The translations under genes and the position numbers were made by a program. Shown piece after piece: positions 33,085 through 42,596 of a DNA stretch of 64,000 nt. Numbering within the stretch: position 1 is the first letter of the stretch; each line of letters starts with the position of its first letter. The notes under the pieces were generated by a model. That model saw nothing but the letters and a program-made list of their open reading frames with translations, made no database searches and was not told where the DNA came from. The DNA is from Sphingomonas echinoides (GTDB taxonomy: Bacteria; Pseudomonadota; Alphaproteobacteria; Sphingomonadales; Sphingomonadaceae), in assembly GCF_029623395.1 (NCBI RefSeq), contig NZ_JAPYKK010000005.1, positions 101,649 through 165,648 on the forward strand. Reading direction: 5' to 3'.

Positions 33085-34491
33085 ATGTCCAATCCAATGA
33101 TTGTCCTTTCCTTGCTGGCAATTTCCCCGTCGTCGGTTTCGATTGCGCCCGTCCCTGATGCGGCATCGAACCCCGAGATGACGGCGATTTTCGAGGCGGA
33201 CCAAAAGGACCGACAAAGCCTCGATATCGACTGGGCAATCGTCGGACCACAGGACGAGGCGCGTCTTAAGCGTACACAAGCATTACTTGATGCCGGTACC
33301 TTGAAGAGCGGGGACGACTTCTTCAACGCCGCCTTCGTGTTTCAACACGGCGGATCGTCCGACGCCTATTTGAAAGCGCACCTGCTCGCGACGATCGCCG
33401 TCGCGAAGGGCAAGGTCGGCGCTACCTGGATCGCGGCTGCCACGCTCGATCGGTATCTCCAGACCACGGGCAAGCCGCAGGTTCTTGGCACGCAATTTCT
33501 GACCGGTGCGGACGGTCGGATAACACAGGAGCCGTTCGATCGCTCCCTCGTTTCGGACGCGCTGCGGGGCGCGCTCGGTGTGCCGACGCTTGCGGCGCAA
33601 GAAGAGCGACGCGCTGCGGCTGAAACGTCGGCACGCCGCGCTCCCGCCAGCGTCTCGAAGTCGCCGCCGCGGCCTCCCGTCCCGGCGCCCCCGGCGAGGA
33701 TCTTCGCGGCAAAGCTACAACCGTCCGTTTGCGCCGCGATCCCTGGTTCGGAACAGCTTCTCGGGCGGTCGTCGCTGCGCTGGATCGTCGTCGGCGAGAT
33801 CCATGGAACGACCGAAACACCCAAAGCCTTTGGCGACCTCGTTTGTCTGGCAGCGACAGCCCAGCCGGTGGTGGTCGCGGTCGAGCAAGCGACTACCGAA
33901 CAGCCCGCGATCGATGACTACATCGGGTCCAATGGGGATGCCGCAGCGACATCCCGCTTTCTTGCGAGCAGGATATGGACTGAACCCTTCAAGGCCGGTC
34001 TCTCCAGTGAGGCGTATTTCGAGCTTTTCCGGCGCCTGCGCGCGCTGCGAGCAGCAGGGCAGATAACGAGCGTGGTTGCCTTCCAACCCTTGTACGATCC
34101 CGGGTTCAACGCGGGAGACTATGAGAAAGCGCTCGCGGCATCCTTGATCGGCCGGGTGGCGAGCCAAGGCCGGGTGCTCGTTCTGGTAGGCAACGTTCAC
34201 GCAATGCGGACACCCGCGGCCTGGGCGAAGCCAGCCTATCTCCCGATGGCTGGCTATCTGCCTGCCCATTCCACCGTCACGCTCGATGCCAGATGGAACG
34301 GCGGATCGTATTGGGCATGTACCTCGGCTACGACCTGCGGCCGACAGTCGTCCGCTCCATCGTCTCCGGTAACCGTCGCGCACGGGGTGGTCATGGACGG
34401 CGGGGATGGACCCTATGCGGGCACCCTGAACCTCGGCGTTGCGGCGACCGCGTCACCACCGAAGACACCATCCACCCCGGCGCACCACTAG
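33085..34491 (+). CDS. DUF6624 plus TraB/Tiki-like two-domain protein
   Basis: 468 residues. N-terminal leader weakly signal-like (MSNPMIVLSLLAISP). Residues about 30-165 resemble DUF6624 (EADQKDRQSLDIDW, FFNAAFVFQHGG, AKGKVGATWIAAATLDRYLQ). A Pro/Ala-rich linker near 178-203 follows. The C-terminal half resembles TraB/Tiki/ChaN-like enzymes: VVGEIHGTTETPKAFG and VGNVHAMRTP carry the family's Glu-x-His and Gly-Asn-x-His metal-site signatures. A periplasmic metallopeptidase or haem-binding role is possible. Its stop TAG shares CTAG with the stop of the convergent TonB receptor. RBS AGAGG is good. Confidence 0.72.
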   Translation: MSNPMIVLSLLAISPSSVSIAPVPDAASNPEMTAIFEADQKDRQSLDIDWAIVGPQDEARLKRTQALLDAGTLKSGDDFFNAAFVFQHGGSSDAYLKAHLLATIAVAKGKVGATWIAAATLDRYLQTTGKPQVLGTQFLTGADGRITQEPFDRSLVSDALRGALGVPTLAAQEERRAAAETSARRAPASVSKSPPRPPVPAPPARIFAAKLQPSVCAAIPGSEQLLGRSSLRWIVVGEIHGTTETPKAFGDLVCLAATAQPVVVAVEQATTEQPAIDDYIGSNGDAAATSRFLASRIWTEPFKAGLSSEAYFELFRRLRALRAAGQITSVVAFQPLYDPGFNAGDYEKALAASLIGRVASQGRVLVLVGNVHAMRTPAAWAKPAYLPMAGYLPAHSTVTLDARWNGGSYWACTSATTCGRQSSAPSSPVTVAHGVVMDGGDGPYAGTLNLGVAATASPPKTPSTPAHH

Positions 34492-37304
34492 AACTTCGCG
34501 CCGATCCGGACATACGCCTGCCGCCCATACGGATCGCCGAGCGTCGAAAGATACCCGGTATACAAGGCCTTGGCGGGCGCCTTGTCGAACGCGTTGATCA
34601 TGCCGAGCGTCAGCTCATACTGCTTGTCCGACCCGAACTGCAGGCCATATTGCACGTCGAACACCGACCATGCGCCGACCCGCGCGACGGTGGGCGCACC
34701 GACGACCTGCTGATAATCGTCGATCACGCTCGAAACATAGCGCCACGTCCCCGACAGGAAATGATCGCCGAGCGAGAGGTCGATCCCGGCGATATTGCGC
34801 CAGCGCGGTGCCGCGGCGGACGTCAGCGGCGAGGTCTGGTAATTGTTGCGATGCCCGACGCCGTCGTAGACGACCGACCCCGTATCCACGTCATACGTCG
34901 CGAGATAGCTGAGGTTGTCGCGCAGCGTGATCCGCGCCGCGCCGATGTCGAAGCGATAGCTGGCCGCCGCATCGATCCCGGACGTTCCGGTCCCGCTCGG
35001 TGCGTTGTACGAGGAGATGACGATCGACTGAACGACGCCGCTGCCGTCCCGGATGACGTTCGGACCGTTGGGGTCGGCGTTGATCACCGCCTGCCCGTTC
35101 TGCAGCTGGATCTGGTTCTTGTACTTATAGTGCCAGTAATCGAGCGACAGGGTCAGGTTGGAAACCGGCAGCACGGTCGCGCCGATGTTGAAGACGTCCG
35201 CCTTCTGCGGTTGCAGCCCCGGATTGCCATATTGCTGGATCGACCGGAACGTCGTCGTGCCGTCGCGCGGATCGATGATGTTGGCGATGTTGGTCGCGAT
35301 CAGCACCGCCGCCGAATTGGCGATCGACGGCGCCTGGAATGCCTTGCTCGCCGATGCCCGGAGCGACAACTGCGGGATGATCCGCCAGTTTACCGCGAGC
35401 TTGGGCGCCGTCGTGTTGAAATTGCCGTAATCTTCATAACGGGCGGCAGCATTGACGTTGAGCCCGTCGATCACCTCGTAATTCGCTTCGGCAAAGACGC
35501 TCTTCACTTCGCGCTCGAACGCGGTGTTGCGGTTTGGCCCGAGGAACCCGCCGAAACCGCTCAGCAGCAGATCCGAATATTGGGTGGACTGCTTTTCCTT
35601 GCGATATTGCGCGCCGACCGCGACCGCCAGCGCATGACCGTTGATCGTCGCCAGCGTGCCGTTCACCACCGCCTCGCCGATCATATATTCGATCCGCGAC
35701 TGGGTGACGACGTTGCTCTGGAGATTGTAGATCAGCGACGGGTCCATTTTCGACACGTCGGCGGTGAACGGGCTGAGGTACAGGCAGTTGCCCGCGCCCG
35801 GCTGTGCGCCCGCGCCGGGTCCGCTGTAGCGGATGTTGCAGTTCGGGCCGCCGTATCCGTTGAGCGCGGCCTGGAACAGGTTCATGTCGGTGTCGCGATC
35901 GGTCGAGGCGACGTCCGCGCGCGAATAGGTTGCGTTCGCGGTATATTTCCAGTTCCCGTCGATCCGCCCGCGCGCCCCCACCACGAACTGGCCCTGGTCG
36001 ACCTTGTCCTGAATCAGGCGATATTGGTAACCGGGGAACCCCTGCGAGCCGATCGCGCGGCCGATGAAGCCGACATCGACCCCGAACGGATTATAGGGGT
36101 TGCTGCCCGGTACGATCGGCGGACGCGCACCGACCCGGTTCTGCGCGTAGGACGGCACGCTGAACCGCTTGGAATCCTGATGATACAGGCCGATTTCGGC
36201 GAACAGCGTCTGCCCCGGCGCGATCTCGAACGTGGTGTCGTTATGGACCAGATAGCTCTTGGCTTCCGGCCGGATCGGGTTCTGCGCCTGGAAGCTGAAC
36301 TGGCACGACCCAAGCCCGAACCCCGGACTGTTCGCAGACGGCACATAGCGGCTCTGGCTCGCCGCCGATCCGCAATTCGGATCGACCACCGTCACCGTCC
36401 CCGCCGCCGAGCGGAAGCGGTCGTACAAGGCCGAATAATTGTTGCCGTTGATGACCACGTCGCCACCCGCCGCGGTGCGCGGCCGCGAGTAGAGCGTGAA
36501 GGCACCCGGGTTCGCGCCAGCCCCCGAGGATGGGTTGAAGAAATTGGTGACGTCGCGCTCGCTGTTCTGCAACCCGTCCTGATAGCGATAGGCGACCGAA
36601 GTGACGGTGTGGAACCGGCCATCGCCGACGCCCCACATCGCCTGGACCGTCGCCGCCGGGGAATCCGCGATATTGGTATATTGCGCGGAGAGTTTCAGCC
36701 CCTTGAACCGCGTGTTGGTCAGGACGTTGAATACGCCTGCGACCGCATCCGCGCCGTAGGTCGACGAGGCACCGTCGAGCACCGTCTCGACCCGCTCGAT
36801 CGCGATCTCGGGCGTCAGGCTGTTGAGGTTGACGAACCCGTCGGCGGGGACGACCCGGCGTCCGTTGAGCAGCACCAGCGTCGCGCCGGCACCGAGCCCG
36901 CGCAGATTGGCCGAGCGCGTATCGCGGGAATCGGCGCCGCCGCCCTTGGCCAGATCCTGAATGCCACCCGCGCTGCCGACGTTCTGCGGAATGAAGCGCG
37001 TGATGTCGCCGAGCGAGGTGACGCCGGTCCGCGCGAGGCTCTGCGAGTCGATCGACAGGATCGGCGAAGCGCGGTCCTCCTGCCGGACATTGCCCAGATA
37101 GGATCCGGTGACGACGATATCGGGACCATTGTCTTCCGGCGCGGCCACGGGCGGCGGCGCGTCTGCCGGTACCACCTGCCCCTCGGGCGCTGCACCCGGC
37201 GCAACCTGCGCGGAGGCGGCAGGGACGAGCATCATCGCCAGCGCGGTGATCGAAAGCCCGCCGAGCAGGCGGTTCGCAGCGGCGGTCGATATTGGTCGCG
37301 ACAT
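34488..37304 (-). CDS. TonB-dependent outer-membrane receptor
   Basis: 938 residues. Signal peptide (MSRPISTAAANRLLGG to ASAQ), then a plug domain: TonB-box-like IVVTGSYLGN, RGLGAGATLVLLNGRRVVP and GASSTYGADAVAGV. The barrel ends in GRQAYVRIGAKF with the C-terminal Phe of outer-membrane proteins. It is the CUT/oar-like size class common in sphingomonads, which take up plant-derived or aromatic compounds this way. It is last in line with the hydrolase-AtuA-CitMHS genes, 223 bases after the hydrolase stop, with a TGATNGATCGAT site in that gap. Confidence 0.92.
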   Translation of the reverse strand: MSRPISTAAANRLLGGLSITALAMMLVPAASAQVAPGAAPEGQVVPADAPPPVAAPEDNGPDIVVTGSYLGNVRQEDRASPILSIDSQSLARTGVTSLGDITRFIPQNVGSAGGIQDLAKGGGADSRDTRSANLRGLGAGATLVLLNGRRVVPADGFVNLNSLTPEIAIERVETVLDGASSTYGADAVAGVFNVLTNTRFKGLKLSAQYTNIADSPAATVQAMWGVGDGRFHTVTSVAYRYQDGLQNSERDVTNFFNPSSGAGANPGAFTLYSRPRTAAGGDVVINGNNYSALYDRFRSAAGTVTVVDPNCGSAASQSRYVPSANSPGFGLGSCQFSFQAQNPIRPEAKSYLVHNDTTFEIAPGQTLFAEIGLYHQDSKRFSVPSYAQNRVGARPPIVPGSNPYNPFGVDVGFIGRAIGSQGFPGYQYRLIQDKVDQGQFVVGARGRIDGNWKYTANATYSRADVASTDRDTDMNLFQAALNGYGGPNCNIRYSGPGAGAQPGAGNCLYLSPFTADVSKMDPSLIYNLQSNVVTQSRIEYMIGEAVVNGTLATINGHALAVAVGAQYRKEKQSTQYSDLLLSGFGGFLGPNRNTAFEREVKSVFAEANYEVIDGLNVNAAARYEDYGNFNTTAPKLAVNWRIIPQLSLRASASKAFQAPSIANSAAVLIATNIANIIDPRDGTTTFRSIQQYGNPGLQPQKADVFNIGATVLPVSNLTLSLDYWHYKYKNQIQLQNGQAVINADPNGPNVIRDGSGVVQSIVISSYNAPSGTGTSGIDAAASYRFDIGAARITLRDNLSYLATYDVDTGSVVYDGVGHRNNYQTSPLTSAAAPRWRNIAGIDLSLGDHFLSGTWRYVSSVIDDYQQVVGAPTVARVGAWSVFDVQYGLQFGSDKQYELTLGMINAFDKAPAKALYTGYLSTLGDPYGRQAYVRIGAKF

Positions 37305-37495
37305 GAGACTTTCCCCTTCTTGCCGTTCCTGACAGCGAAGGACGTGAAGGATCATGCCGCCAGCCTGAAGGTGACGGGTGTATCAGGCTGGTCGCAAGCG
37401 ACGGTGCCTTGCATCCTCTCGACGTCTCCGCGACCGGAACGTTCTTGTTGGTGATGGAATGACCCACCGGGTTTCAGAACGGAAATACAATCTTC

Positions 37496-37525
37496 TGATT
37501 GATCGATCCGTTTGACTGATCAATC
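37496..37525. promoter_or_regulatory. TGATNGATCGAT motif / inverted repeat upstream of the TonB receptor
   Basis: TGATTGATCGATCC at 37496-37509, with inverted arms GATTGATC (37497-37504) and GATCAATC (37518-37525). The same TGAT-N-GATCGAT core occurs at 42583 and 43541. Candidate operator of the LysR regulator at 42594-43505; caution because GATC-rich words are common here. Confidence 0.35.
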
Positions 37526-37527
37526 CT

Positions 37528-39531
37528 CTAGTCCGTCAGAACCTTGCTCGCCTGCGCCTGCTCGACCAGCCGCGCGGCATCCTCGTCGCGCAGCCAGCCC
37601 GCGGCCTGTTGGCGGGCAACGACGCTGCGGACCTGCGTGACGAAGCCCGCATGGTCGCGATAGCGTTCCTCGAGCGAGGGTCGCGGATCGTGCGCCGCCA
37701 GACGCTCGGCCTTGGTTCGTGCGAACGGCACGAAGCCGCCGAAAAAGCCGCAGCCGCCGCCTTTTCCAAAACCCGTCGCCTGCCCGTTCCAGCCGAGATA
37801 GCTGCCGAGCGGAACCTGCAACTGGACCGATGGGACGCCCGACGTTTCATTGCCATCCGCGTTGACCCGCGGGACGCGCGACGGAATCGTCCCGCGCACC
37901 GTCGGCGGCTGGGGCGTAATCATGCCGCTGATGTCGTGATAGCGAAAGGCGTTGCCCATGTCGTAATCGAGAAAGACGTTGAGCTTGCCGTCGGGTGACG
38001 GCGCACCGGGCCAGGATGGGAACCCCATCGCCGCGGCATTGGCTTCCACCAGATCCCCCGCCTTCAGTGTCGGATAGCGGCTCGGCGGTGGCGCCTTGCC
38101 GGAACGGACCCACGAAACGAGCATCGCCTGCGCCGCGCGCAAGCTGTCGATCGACGGGTTGGGATTACCCGGCAATGCACAAATCGCCAGCCCCTTGTCC
38201 CCTGCCGTCGGGAAGCCCCCGGTGTACGATCCGCCGTGCGTGACGCTCGGGAAATAGTAACGGCGGACGTTGCCCGGCAGCGGCAAGTCCGCCTTTGCGT
38301 CGGTGCCAATCAGCCCGGGCGACATCCGCAAACCCCAGAATTCGGCCGATCCGAACGTCTCGATCACCTTGGGGCAAGTGTTGCTCGCGCCGCACCGGTC
38401 GAGCAGGCTGCTCGTTCCCCGCCCGCGCGCGACGTCGTCATACCGCCCCCACCACAGCGTTCCTTCGCTGCCGGGTTCGTACAGCGTCGCCGCGCCGCCC
38501 GGGACCGCGAAGCGCAGGTTGAGCGGAACTTGTCGTGCGGCGATGTTGGGATTGACCCCATCGAACACGCGGTGCCCGCGCTCATCCGCATTGAACCCCA
38601 AATTGATGAAGCTCTTGAGGAAATTGCCCGATTGCGACGTCCCGCTGGCAACCGTCCAGCGGATCGCCCCCGCCGGGTTGGGCGTGCCGACGTCATCGGG
38701 TTTGCCGCCGCGCAGATACGCGACCAGATCGCGCGTCGCGGCGAACCCTACCCCCTGCACCAGCGGATCCTTGCCCTGATACACCAGCGTGTAGGCGAAC
38801 GCCGGATCGAACCCGCCGCGCACGCACAGCTTGGCCGGATCGGGCCGTCCGGGGAAAGGCTGCGCGTTGCAATCCGCAAACGCCCAGTCGCCCGGCGCGA
38901 TGTCGACCGGGGCGGCGGTGTCCGCGCTTTGTCGGAACAGCCGCGCTTGCCTGGTATCGAGCGACACCGGCACGGGCCGCGCGGTCGGCTTGCCGATACT
39001 GCCGGTAATCGCGATCGTCCGCGCCCCCGCCGGCATGTCGATGAACCGCGCGAGGACGGGCCCGGTCAACGGGCTGCCGCCCGGCCCATGCGCCACCGGT
39101 ACGGTCGCGCGCTGGACGTCCGGTCCGGCGGGCAAGTCGCCCTGCCACCCGCTGATGACCCGGACATGCCCATCCGGATCGGCGGCGATCGGCCAGCCGC
39201 CCCGGTTGGGAACGTCGTAGAACAGCACGCCGCTCGCCTTGGCCCGGTCGATCGGTCGTGCGATCGCGAAGGTCGCCGAATAGCCGACGCGACCCCGCGC
39301 ATCGCGGGTCGCGGCCGCGATATCGGTGATGATCCCGTTATGCGGGTCCGCCGGATCGAGCGACCCGAAGAACTGGCCGCGCACGATCTCGTAGCGCAGC
39401 GCCCCGGCTTTCGCGGGCGGCGGCGCGGGCGTGACGCTGTCGATCCGGACGCGTTCGAGCCGCGCGAGCGCGGGATCGACCAACACGGCGGACAGCAGGG
39501 AACCGGCGGCAAGAAGCACGGACCGTCGCAT
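37528..39531 (-). CDS. Alpha/beta hydrolase domain protein (PF20091 type), exported
   Basis: 667 residues. Signal peptide MRRSVLLAAGSLLSAVLVDPALA. Nucleophile candidate in GTSQSGNF (GxSxG); other family blocks are YDVPNRGG, GYSATFAIARP, GGFDPAFAYTLVYQGKDP and QLQVPLGSYLGWN. It probably cleaves an ester or lactone in the periplasm. It starts 11 bases after the small AtuA-like gene. AAAGG precedes ATG 39531 at about 9 bases. The hydrolysed ester may yield the acid handled by CitMHS and AtuA. Confidence 0.82.
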   Translation of the reverse strand: MRRSVLLAAGSLLSAVLVDPALARLERVRIDSVTPAPPPAKAGALRYEIVRGQFFGSLDPADPHNGIITDIAAATRDARGRVGYSATFAIARPIDRAKASGVLFYDVPNRGGWPIAADPDGHVRVISGWQGDLPAGPDVQRATVPVAHGPGGSPLTGPVLARFIDMPAGARTIAITGSIGKPTARPVPVSLDTRQARLFRQSADTAAPVDIAPGDWAFADCNAQPFPGRPDPAKLCVRGGFDPAFAYTLVYQGKDPLVQGVGFAATRDLVAYLRGGKPDDVGTPNPAGAIRWTVASGTSQSGNFLKSFINLGFNADERGHRVFDGVNPNIAARQVPLNLRFAVPGGAATLYEPGSEGTLWWGRYDDVARGRGTSSLLDRCGASNTCPKVIETFGSAEFWGLRMSPGLIGTDAKADLPLPGNVRRYYFPSVTHGGSYTGGFPTAGDKGLAICALPGNPNPSIDSLRAAQAMLVSWVRSGKAPPPSRYPTLKAGDLVEANAAAMGFPSWPGAPSPDGKLNVFLDYDMGNAFRYHDISGMITPQPPTVRGTIPSRVPRVNADGNETSGVPSVQLQVPLGSYLGWNGQATGFGKGGGCGFFGGFVPFARTKAERLAAHDPRPSLEERYRDHAGFVTQVRSVVARQQAAGWLRDEDAARLVEQAQASKVLTD

Positions 39532-39542
39532 GAGCGAACCTT

Positions 39543-39851
39543 TCAAAATGGGTCGATCACCAGATCGAGCAGTTGCGCGCCCAGCGTCTTGCCGTGCGCA
39601 TCCAGCGCGAGCGAGCGCGTGACGCCGCCGCGCAGCGCGCCTTCCAGTACGAAATTGAGCGCGCCGATTCCGGGCAACTCATAGCGGCGGATGGCGCGGA
39701 TCGGCAGATCGGCGAAATGCGCGACGATCCGCTCCGCCGTCACGCAGCGCACGAGCAGCTCATAGTCTTCGGCGGCATGCACGAAGATCGCGATCTGCGA
39801 AATGTCGCCTTTGTCGCCGGTCCTTAAATGCGCAATGTCGCGAAGGATCAT
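39543..39851 (-). CDS. AtuA-like C-terminal domain protein
   Basis: 102 residues: MILRDIAHLRTGDKGDISQIAIF is the characteristic RTGDKGD segment found at the C-terminus of single-chain AtuA/DUF1446 proteins; later ALNFVLEGALRGGVTRSLALD. Here it is a separate gene one base after the DUF1446 gene, so the two products likely form a complex equal to the fused protein. Cytoplasmic; exact reaction unknown. Confidence 0.88.
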   Translation of the reverse strand: MILRDIAHLRTGDKGDISQIAIFVHAAEDYELLVRCVTAERIVAHFADLPIRAIRRYELPGIGALNFVLEGALRGGVTRSLALDAHGKTLGAQLLDLVIDPF

Positions 39852-39852
39852 G

Positions 39853-41196
39853 TCACGCCACCTCGTAGTGAACGCTGGGCGACACGCGCGTCCGGTCGAT
39901 CAGCGTGGACGCGACCGCGAGCACGTCGCGCACCGCCGCGACCGCGCCACCACCGCCAAACGGCCCGTTGGTGTACAGGGCCTCGACCTCGGCGCCGATC
40001 CGTTCGGCGGCGGCGCGGGTCGGTGCGCGCCCGGCGACCCGCGCGCGCACCTCGCGCGGTTCGGTCCCGGCCTGCCGACCGGTCCGGTCGATCGAGTCGA
40101 CCCCGATCAATTCGGTCCGCAAGTCGGTCACCGGCACCCCGGTCAGCCGCAACCGCTCTTCGACGATCGCCAGCGCCAGCCGACCCCGCGCCACCGCACC
40201 CGGACCGGCATAGGAAATCTGCCCCTCCCCGACGAAGCCATCCTCATAGCCGATCGACACCTTGAGCGTATCCGGCCGCGCACGACCGGTCCCCCCGCGC
40301 ACCGCGACGCGGTCCGCGCCAAGTTGTTCGAACGCTACAGTCCGGAAATCGGCGACGACATCGGCCTGCAGATAAGCGGCCGGGTCGAGGATCTCGTACA
40401 GCAACTGCTCCTTGCATGTCGCCACCGACAGGCACCCGCCCGATCCAGCGACCTTGCCCAGCACCGCCGTCCCGTCTTCGCGCACGTCGGCGAAGGGGAA
40501 GCCCAGCCGCGCCAGCCCCGGCACGTCCTTGACGCCCGGATCGGCGAAATAGCCCCCCGTCACCTGCCCCGCACATTCGAGCAGATGCCCGACCACCGTC
40601 CCGCGCCCGAGCCGGTCCCAATCGTCCATCGCCCAGCCGAAGCCGTGGATCAGCGGACCGAGGAACAACGCCGGATCGCCGACCCGCCCCGTGATCACCA
40701 CGTCCGCCTGTCCGGCCAGCGCGGCGACGATCCCCTCCGCGCCGAGATAGGCGTTGGCCGAGACCATCCCCGGCTCGATGTCGCGGCTCGTCCCCGCGCG
40801 GTCGACCAGCGGGAAGCGATCCGACCGGACGATATCGAGCACGTCGTCCCCCAGCACCGCCGCGATCCGTACCCCGTGCAGCCCCAGCGCGCGCGCAATC
40901 CGCGTGACGAGCCGCGCCGCGCCCAGCGGGTTGGCCGCCCCCATGTTGGTGACGATCTTCACCCCACGCGAGCGCGCCGCCGGCAGCACCGCGCGCATCC
41001 GGCTTTCCAGCAGCGGGTCAAACCCGACCGCGGGATCGACCCGCCGCGCCGCCTGCGCCAGCGCGATCGTCCGTTCGGCGAGGCATTCGAACGCGAGGTA
41101 ATCGAGCGCACCGTGCTCGACCAGTTCGAGCGCCGGTTCGATCCGGTCGCCCGAAAATCCTGCGCCCGCCCCGATACGGATGGTTCGGCCGGTCAT
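39853..41196 (-). CDS. Acyclic terpene utilisation AtuA / DUF1446 family protein
   Basis: 447 residues. Family blocks: IRIGAGAGFSGDRIEPALEL, GALDYLAFECLAERTIALAQ, KIVTNMGAANPLGAA, VVITGRVGDPALFLGPLIH, HLLECAGQVTGGYFADPG, GYEDGFVGEGQISYAG. AtuA is required for citronellol degradation in Pseudomonas but its enzymatic role is not settled; many DUF1446 proteins lie next to tricarboxylate-type carriers. Its ATG overlaps the CitMHS stop (ATGA) and its stop is one base before the small partner gene. Confidence 0.92.
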   Translation of the reverse strand: MTGRTIRIGAGAGFSGDRIEPALELVEHGALDYLAFECLAERTIALAQAARRVDPAVGFDPLLESRMRAVLPAARSRGVKIVTNMGAANPLGAARLVTRIARALGLHGVRIAAVLGDDVLDIVRSDRFPLVDRAGTSRDIEPGMVSANAYLGAEGIVAALAGQADVVITGRVGDPALFLGPLIHGFGWAMDDWDRLGRGTVVGHLLECAGQVTGGYFADPGVKDVPGLARLGFPFADVREDGTAVLGKVAGSGGCLSVATCKEQLLYEILDPAAYLQADVVADFRTVAFEQLGADRVAVRGGTGRARPDTLKVSIGYEDGFVGEGQISYAGPGAVARGRLALAIVEERLRLTGVPVTDLRTELIGVDSIDRTGRQAGTEPREVRARVAGRAPTRAAAERIGAEVEALYTNGPFGGGGAVAAVRDVLAVASTLIDRTRVSPSVHYEVA

Positions 41197-42503
41197 AAGG
41201 CAAAGATTCCGAACAGAAGAGCGGCGATCGTCATCACCACCGAAGCGGCAAACAGCCAGGGAATGGAAAACCGCTGATGCGCGCCGAGCTCGATCCCGCT
41301 CAGCCCCGCCACCAGGAAGGTCGCAGGCGTCAGCGGACTGACCGGAAAGCCGGTCGTCATCTGCCCGAGCAGCGCCGCCTGCGCGACCTGCACCGCCGGA
41401 ACACCGAAATGCCCCGCCACTTCGGCGATGACCGGCAGTACGCCAAAATAGAAGCTGTCCGGATCGAACAGCAGGCTGAGCGGCATCGACAGCAACCCGA
41501 GCAGCACCGGAATGCGCGGACCGATCGCATCGGGGACATGCGCGACCGACGCCTGCGCCAGCGCCTTGATCATCCCCGACCCCGCCATGATCCCGGTAAA
41601 GGCCCCCGCCGCGAACAAGATCCCCGCCATCATGAGCGCAGCGCGGGCATGCGCGTCGATCCGCTCGCGCTGCTCCGCCGCGGTCGGATAATTGAGGATC
41701 AGCGCCAGCGCGGTGCCCGCCATGAACACCACCACCGGCTCCATCAGCCCCGCCACCATCGTCACGACGACGACCAGCGTGATCAGCACGTTGACCCAGT
41801 ACAGCCGCGGGCGCCGCAATGCCTGCTCGGCGGCGCTCGGCACGGCCGTCGTGACGGCAAGGCGATCACCGGAAACCGGACCCCGCCGTTCCACCGCGAG
41901 CCGCCGTTCCTCCCGAATACCCAGCCACCACGAAGCAGCGAAGACGAATCCAAGGCCGACCAGCTGCACGCCGATCATCGGGGTAAAGATCGTCGCAACC
42001 GGGAGCTTCAACGCAGCGCCTGCGCGGAGTGTCGGCCCAGTCCACGGCAGGAAGTTCACGCCCGCCGCCATCGACGCGGTGCACGCCAGCACGCGCCGGT
42101 CCATGCCGAGCCGGTCGTACAGCGGGCGCAGCGCCGGGATCGTCACCAGAAAACAAACCGCGCCCGAGCCGTCGAGATGGATCAGCAACGCCAGCGCTGC
42201 CGTACCAACCGTGATCCGCGACGGACGCTCGCCGACCAGCCGCAACACGCCGTTGACCAGCGGCGCGAGCAGCCCCGCGTCGGTCATGATCCCGAAGAAC
42301 AGGATCGCGAACACGAACATCCCCGCAACGGGCGCGATCTTGGTCAGTCCCGCGACGATATAGCCGGGAATGCCCGGCGCCATCCCCGCCGCGACCGCCC
42401 CCAGAATGGGAATGAGGATCAGCGCGGCAAGCGGCGACACGCGGTTGGACAGGATGACGGCAAGCAACGACAGAATGGTCGCGGCGGCGACGATAGCCAG
42501 CAT
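41193..42503 (-). CDS. CitMHS family (citrate-type) transporter
   Basis: 436 residues with about 12 transmembrane helices. Family features: LIHLDGSGAVCFLVTIPALRPLYDRLGM, GVNFLPWTGPTLRAGAAL, FDPDSFYFGVLPVIAE and TTGFPVSPLTPATFLV, all typical of CitM/CitH carriers that import citrate complexed with divalent cations. Substrate here is inferred to be a citrate-like or other acidic compound. First gene of the overlapped operon CitMHS-AtuA-AtuA-C-hydrolase. Divergent promoter region against LysR is short; a TGATNGATCGAT site lies 80 bases upstream. Confidence 0.9.
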   Translation of the reverse strand: MLAIVAAATILSLLAVILSNRVSPLAALILIPILGAVAAGMAPGIPGYIVAGLTKIAPVAGMFVFAILFFGIMTDAGLLAPLVNGVLRLVGERPSRITVGTAALALLIHLDGSGAVCFLVTIPALRPLYDRLGMDRRVLACTASMAAGVNFLPWTGPTLRAGAALKLPVATIFTPMIGVQLVGLGFVFAASWWLGIREERRLAVERRGPVSGDRLAVTTAVPSAAEQALRRPRLYWVNVLITLVVVVTMVAGLMEPVVVFMAGTALALILNYPTAAEQRERIDAHARAALMMAGILFAAGAFTGIMAGSGMIKALAQASVAHVPDAIGPRIPVLLGLLSMPLSLLFDPDSFYFGVLPVIAEVAGHFGVPAVQVAQAALLGQMTTGFPVSPLTPATFLVAGLSGIELGAHQRFSIPWLFAASVVMTIAALLFGIFAL

Positions 42504-42582
42504 GATCCCCTCCTGTCCGCACTTCTGTTCAATCTTGCCGGCACCATGCCCGCAGAAGATTTATCCAGCAATTAGACTTATC

Positions 42583-42596
42583 TGATAGATCGATCA
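42583..42596. promoter_or_regulatory. TGATNGATCGAT motif upstream of CitMHS
   Basis: TGATAGATCGATCA, nearly palindromic, at the very 3' end of the LysR gene (it contains its stop) and 80 bases upstream of the CitMHS start. Shares the core with sites at 37496 and 43541. Confidence 0.4.

Noticed and set aside
34293..37454. 1053-codon open frame on the plus strand, antisense to the TonB receptor
   Set aside because: Highly biased composition (Arg, Asp, Ile-rich without domains), lies entirely opposite a clear receptor gene; typical of GC-rich antisense open frames.
39802..42575. Long plus-strand open frames (491 and 432 codons) opposite the AtuA and CitMHS genes
   Set aside because: Arg/His/Pro-rich antisense sequence over well-recognised genes.
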